Source: Sphingomonadaceae bacterium (GTDB lineage: Bacteria > Pseudomonadota > Alphaproteobacteria > Sphingomonadales > Sphingomonadaceae). From it: a stretch of DNA of 43,213 nucleotides. The DNA lies in contig JAFAZF010000015.1 in assembly GCA_019239915.1 (NCBI GenBank), positions 1 through 43,213 on the forward strand, in the 5' to 3' direction. This document shows, piece by piece, positions 40,028 through 43,213 of the stretch. Under the pieces are notes generated by a model that had not been told where the DNA came from, ran no database searches, and saw only the letters and a list, made by a program, of their open reading frames with translations. A program made the position numbers and the translations under genes. Numbering within the stretch: the first letter of the stretch is position 1; each line of letters starts with the position of its first letter.

Positions 40028-40441
40028 ATGACTGACGATCCCGACATGACCGAAACGCTCATCGCGCTCACCGCCGACATCGTCTCGGCCCATGTGAGCC
40101 ACAACAACGTCCCGGTCCAAGATCTGCCGGCATTGATTCAGAACGTCCACCACGCGCTGGCTGGACTCGGCGAACCGCTTGCCGAGCCGGAGCCGCAGCC
40201 GGAACCTGCCGTCTCGGTGCGCGCCTCGATCAAGCCGGAATATATCATCTGCCTTGAGGATGGTAAGAAACTCAAGATGTTGAAGCGCCACCTGATGACG
40301 CATTATCAGATGACGCCTGAGCAGTATCGCGCCAAATGGAAGCTGCCGCTCGATTATCCGATGGTCGCTCCCGCTTATGCGGAGCAGCGTCGCAGCCTCG
40401 CCAAGAAGATCGGCCTCGGCACCAAGCGCGCCCGGTCCTGA
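40028..40441 (+). CDS. mucR: MucR/Ros family transcriptional regulator
   Basis: Protein of 137 residues with the standard MucR layout. N-terminal ALTADIVSAHVSHNNVPVQD is the oligomerisation part, and the zinc domain EYIICLEDGKKLKMLKRHLM then THYQMTPEQYRAKWKLPLDY and PMVAPAYAEQRRSLAKKIGL follows. The metal site is of the Cys-Asp-His-His type. It is a global regulator that silences AT-rich genes, often surface and cell-cycle functions. A paralogue at 19.3 kb has Ser in place of the Cys. It sits between rimI and fur, an arrangement seen in sphingomonads. Confidence 0.93.
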   Translation: MTDDPDMTETLIALTADIVSAHVSHNNVPVQDLPALIQNVHHALAGLGEPLAEPEPQPEPAVSVRASIKPEYIICLEDGKKLKMLKRHLMTHYQMTPEQYRAKWKLPLDYPMVAPAYAEQRRSLAKKIGLGTKRARS

Positions 40442-40522
40442 CCGGCCGCCTGCCCCTTCCCTGTCCGGCGTTTAGCCACTAACTTGCAACGCGCGGGCGG
40501 TGTGCCCGCCGGACGGGAATGC

Positions 40523-40945
40523 ATGACGCGACGGATCGATGTCGAGACGCTGTGCCACGAAAAGGGCCTGCGCATCACTGAGCAGCGCAAGACGATCGCG
40601 CGTGTGCTTTCCGAAGCCGTAGACCATCCCGACGTCGAGGCACTCCACGCGCGCGCATCGGCGATCGATCCTGGCATCTCGATCGCGACCGTCTACCGGA
40701 CGGTGAGACTGTTCGAGGAGGCCGGAATCCTCGAACGGCATGATTTCGGCGACGGTCGTGCCCGCTACGAGGCCGCCGCCGAGGCGCATCATGATCACCT
40801 CATCAACGTCGAGAACGGCGAGGTGATGGAGTTCGTCGATCCCGACCTCGAGGCGCTGCAGCGGAAGATCGCCGAAAAACTGGGCTTCCGTCTGGTCGAT
40901 CATCGCATGGAGCTCTACGGCGTGCGGCTCGACCGCAAGCATTGA
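40523..40945 (+). CDS. fur: Ferric uptake regulator family protein Fur
   Basis: Protein of 140 residues. The winged helix (GLRITEQRKTIARVLSEAVD, SIATVYRTVRLFEEAGIL) and the metal-binding HHDHLI at 89-94 are intact. The CxxC of the structural zinc site found in E. coli Fur (HLICLDCG) is replaced by LINVENG, as is usual in alphaproteobacterial Fur/Mur. It may therefore sense iron or manganese. ATG 40523 is taken as start. The plsC GTG starts 1 nt after the stop. Confidence 0.93.
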   Translation: MTRRIDVETLCHEKGLRITEQRKTIARVLSEAVDHPDVEALHARASAIDPGISIATVYRTVRLFEEAGILERHDFGDGRARYEAAAEAHHDHLINVENGEVMEFVDPDLEALQRKIAEKLGFRLVDHRMELYGVRLDRKH

Positions 40946-40946
40946 G

Positions 40947-41723
40947 GTGGGGACGGCGGCCGCGCGCGATCGCTCAGGCGTGCCGTCCAATCCGTCGTCC
41001 TCGCGAATTCGTGCGCGGTGGCGGATATTCCTGATCCTGCTCAGTCTGCTCGTCTGCCTGCCGTTGCACGCGCTGTCGCGGCTGCTGCTGGGCCGATCGG
41101 CCTGGCCGCCGCGTTTTCTCGGTCTCGCTGCGAGGGCGGCGGGCTGCGACTGGCGCGTGGTCGGCACGCCGCTCGAACGGAACGTGATGTTCGCCGCGAA
41201 TCACTTGAGCTGGCTGGACATCCTCGCACTTGGTGGCGCCAGTCGGGCCGCATTCGTCTCCAAGGCGGAGGTGAAGCGGTGGCCGGTGATCGGGCGACTC
41301 GCCAACCTCAACCGCACCATCTACGTCGAGCGCGCCGCCCGGGGCAGCGTGCGCGGCCAGGCCGACGCGCTACGCGACGCGCTCGTCACCGGCGCGCCGG
41401 CGGCGCTGTTTCCGGAAGGCACGACGGGGGACGGCGCCACGCTGCTCCCCTTCGCCCCAAGTCTGTTCGCCGCACTCTTTCCGCCGCTGCCGGGCGTGCA
41501 GGTTCAGCCGGTCGCGTTGATCTACGAAAGCCCGCGCGCGATCGCCTGGCATGATGACGAACCGGCCGGCGTCAACGCGCTGCGCGTCCTGGGGATGCGC
41601 GGCCGGAAGCGGCTCGCGGTGCACTTCCTCGATCCGATCGATCCGACAAGCTACGCCGACCGCAAGGCACTCGCCGCCGCCGCACGCTCGGCGATTGCCG
41701 CGGCACTGCCCGACCGCCTATAG
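40947..41723 (+). CDS. plsC: 1-acyl-sn-glycerol-3-phosphate acyltransferase (PlsC family)
   Basis: Protein of 258 residues with one N-terminal membrane helix (IFLILLSLLVCLPLHALSRL). The acyltransferase box NHLSWLD (His86-x4-Asp91) and FPEGTTGDG form the active site; KWPVIGRLANL-like and NRTIYVERA lie between. It acylates lysophosphatidic acid to phosphatidic acid or a related lipid; an ornithine-lipid acyltransferase is an alternative. GTG 40947 abuts the fur stop, so translation is probably coupled; GTG 40980 is a shorter option. miaB follows after 9 bp. Confidence 0.9.
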   Translation: MGTAAARDRSGVPSNPSSSRIRARWRIFLILLSLLVCLPLHALSRLLLGRSAWPPRFLGLAARAAGCDWRVVGTPLERNVMFAANHLSWLDILALGGASRAAFVSKAEVKRWPVIGRLANLNRTIYVERAARGSVRGQADALRDALVTGAPAALFPEGTTGDGATLLPFAPSLFAALFPPLPGVQVQPVALIYESPRAIAWHDDEPAGVNALRVLGMRGRKRLAVHFLDPIDPTSYADRKALAAAARSAIAAALPDRL

Positions 41724-41732
41724 CCGCGCGCC

Positions 41733-43058
41733 ATGACCCGCGCCACGCCCAAGAGCTTCCACGTCAAGTCGTTCGGCTGCCAGATGAACGTCTATGACGG
41801 CACGCGCATGACCGAGCTTCTCGCCGCGCAAGGGCTCACCGAGGCGGGTCAAGACGAGGCCGATCTCGTCGTACTCAACACCTGTCATATCCGCGAGAAG
41901 GCGACGGAAAAGGTCTATTCGGACATCGGCCGCATCGTGAAGCACAGCGTCGAGGCGCGCGGCGTGCGGCCGATGATCGCGGTCGCGGGCTGCGTCGCGC
42001 AAGCAGAAGGTTCCGAAATTCCGCTTCGTTCGAAAGCGGTTGACATCGTCGTTGGACCGCAAGCTTACCATCGCCTGCCCGCGCTGGTGGCGGACGCGGC
42101 AACCGGCGTGGCGGCGCTCGACACCGACATGCCAACCGCATCCAAATTCGGCGCGCTTCCCGCCCGCCGCGTGACGGGCGCAAGCGCCTTCCTCACCGTG
42201 CAGGAAGGTTGCGACAAGTTCTGCACCTATTGCGTCGTGCCCTATACGCGCGGCGCCGAGGTCTCGCGGCCCTGGGCACAGGTCATGGACGAGGCGCGTG
42301 CGCTTGTCGAAGGCGGCGCGAGGGAGATCACGCTGCTCGGCCAGAACGTCAACGCCTGGGAAGGCGAGGACGAGGCAGGTCGTACCCGTGGTCTCGACGG
42401 TCTCATCCGCGCGCTCGATCGGCTGCCGGGGCTCGCGCGGATCCGCTACACGACCAGCCATCCCTGCGACATGAGCGAGGCGTTGATCGGCGCGCACGGT
42501 GACGTCGAGACGCTGATGCCCTTCCTGCACCTGCCCGTGCAATCGGGATCGGATCGGATTCTCAAGATGATGAACCGCTCTCATGACAGCGCATCTTATC
42601 TCCGGCTCATCGATCGCGTGCGGCAGGCGCGGCCCGACATCGCGATCTCGGGCGATTTCATCGTCGGCTTTCCAGGTGAAACCGAAAGCGATTTCGCGGC
42701 GACGCTCGCGTTGGTCGAGACGGTCGGCCACGCCCAGGCCTTCTCGTTCAAGTACAGCCCCCGCCCCGGCACGCCAGCCGCCGACATGGACGAGCAGATA
42801 CCCGCCGACGTCATGGAAGCGCGGCTGCAGCGGCTGCAGGCACTGCTCAACTCGCAGCAGCACGCCTTCAACCGCGCCACGGTAGGCCGGCACACGCGCA
42901 TCCTGATCGAGCGCGAAGGCCGCCGGCCCGGCCAGAAGCTCGGCAAGACGCCCTGGCTCCAATCGGCGCACCTCGCGACCGAAGCACCGATCGGCAGCCT
43001 GATCGACGTGACGATCGCCAGCGCCGGCCCGAACAGCGTTGCCGTGGAGAAAATATAA
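41733..43058 (+). CDS. miaB: tRNA-2-methylthio-N6-dimethylallyladenosine synthase MiaB
   Basis: Protein of 441 residues. The N-terminal domain provides cysteines in FGCQMNVYD, NTCHIREKA and AGCVAQ for the auxiliary cluster. The radical-SAM motif CDKFCTYC has Cys160, Cys164 and Cys167. A TRAM domain (HTRILIEREGRRPGQKLGKT) ends the protein. It adds methylthio to i6A37 of tRNAs reading UNN codons. It is the last gene of the fur-plsC-miaB run. In alphaproteobacteria phoH-ybeY usually follow, but here an IS630-type transposase gene is found 26 bp beyond the stop. Confidence 0.96.
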   Translation: MTRATPKSFHVKSFGCQMNVYDGTRMTELLAAQGLTEAGQDEADLVVLNTCHIREKATEKVYSDIGRIVKHSVEARGVRPMIAVAGCVAQAEGSEIPLRSKAVDIVVGPQAYHRLPALVADAATGVAALDTDMPTASKFGALPARRVTGASAFLTVQEGCDKFCTYCVVPYTRGAEVSRPWAQVMDEARALVEGGAREITLLGQNVNAWEGEDEAGRTRGLDGLIRALDRLPGLARIRYTTSHPCDMSEALIGAHGDVETLMPFLHLPVQSGSDRILKMMNRSHDSASYLRLIDRVRQARPDIAISGDFIVGFPGETESDFAATLALVETVGHAQAFSFKYSPRPGTPAADMDEQIPADVMEARLQRLQALLNSQQHAFNRATVGRHTRILIEREGRRPGQKLGKTPWLQSAHLATEAPIGSLIDVTIASAGPNSVAVEKI

Positions 43059-43060
43059 CG

Positions 43061-43072
43061 TCTAGCGCTAGA
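43061..43072. repeat. 12-bp palindrome at the probable IS630 boundary
   Basis: TCTAGCGCTAGA is a perfect palindrome located between the miaB stop (43058) and the transposase stop (43084). IS630-family elements insert at TA, often within CTAG, so the outer end of the element may lie at or just after the second CTAG. The opposite end is outside the window. Confidence 0.4.
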
Positions 43073-43083
43073 GCCGTTTCTTA

Positions 43084-43213
43084 TCACGTTGCATCGTAGC
43101 CGGCAGCGGCGAAGTAGTTGGCGCATTCCTGGGGCGAGTAGAGGTCGATGATGCGGCCGATGGCGTTCCAGAGGCCGTGGATGGTGCGCTCGGCGGCTTT
43201 CCTGAGGTGCGCT
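43084..43213 (-). CDS. IS630-family transposase, C-terminal part (partial)
   Basis: Minus-strand frame open from the window edge to the stop at 43086-43084. The last residues read [20 protein letters not shown] and [20 protein letters not shown], ending in AT. I recognise the ending with [15 protein letters not shown] as the C-terminus of IS630-type transposases common in sphingomonads. The catalytic DDE residues lie outside the window, so activity cannot be judged. It faces miaB tail to tail. Confidence 0.85.
   Translation of the reverse strand, partial: AHLRKAAERTIHGLWNAIGRIIDLYSPQECANYFAAAGYDAT

Noticed and set aside
1-43213. CRISPR arrays, prophage, integrase or toxin-antitoxin system
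   Set aside because: No regularly spaced direct repeats, phage structural genes or integrase were seen; the only mobile gene found is the IS630-type fragment at the right edge.

Overview
The window is high-GC DNA from an alphaproteobacterium, most likely a sphingomonad (Sphingomonas or a close relative). The case rests on a complete PhyR-NepR-EcfG-PhyP general stress locus, two MucR/Ros regulators, CpdR beside an N-formylglutamate amidohydrolase, and a tsaB-rimI-mucR-fur-plsC-miaB run. All calls come from reading the sequence and translations; no database search was run.

Layout. 1-1820: tail of an EmrA-like adaptor and an EmrB-like exporter. 1850-8215: envelope lipid block with a DAGK-type lipid kinase, a DUF2141 protein, LptF and LptG (split by a palindromic repeat), a histidine-box fatty acid hydroxylase and a long GNAT acyltransferase that could be a bacterial ceramide synthase. 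8288-14712: SDR, exonuclease III, ErpA, M23 peptidase, then glnE-bcp. 14742-19290: general stress response island. 19317-21032: MucR-like regulator, a lipoprotein and a small Cys-rich protein in gene-poor DNA. 21295-25500: molybdenum formate dehydrogenase-like operon (fdhF-fdhD-mobA-ddn), then tRNA-Val. 25832-29866: CpdR, HutG-like hydrolase, a probable suhB/MmgR-type sRNA, SapC, FAD oxidoreductase. 29965-38070: small exported protein, RhlE-like helicase, diguanylate cyclase, GT39-like membrane protein, Tgt, EF-hand protein, DedA and an LpxO-like gene with an in-frame stop. 38192-43058: nfuA, tsaB, rimI, mucR, fur, plsC, miaB. 43084 to the end: C-terminus of an IS630-type transposase.

The most interesting part is the stress island. 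Promoter-like motifs of the EcfG type (GGAAC/GGAAAC, 16 nt, NGTT) lie before a 46-residue membrane protein and ecfG, and on both strands of one 28-bp segment between phyR and nepR. Another lies before an unannotated 58-residue protein at 14776-14952. That protein's C-terminus resembles NepR, so it may be a second anti-sigma factor feeding back on EcfG. Other points are the nonsense codon in the LpxO-like gene, the possible sphingolipid genes at 6.1-8.2 kb, and the sRNA at 27.3 kb.
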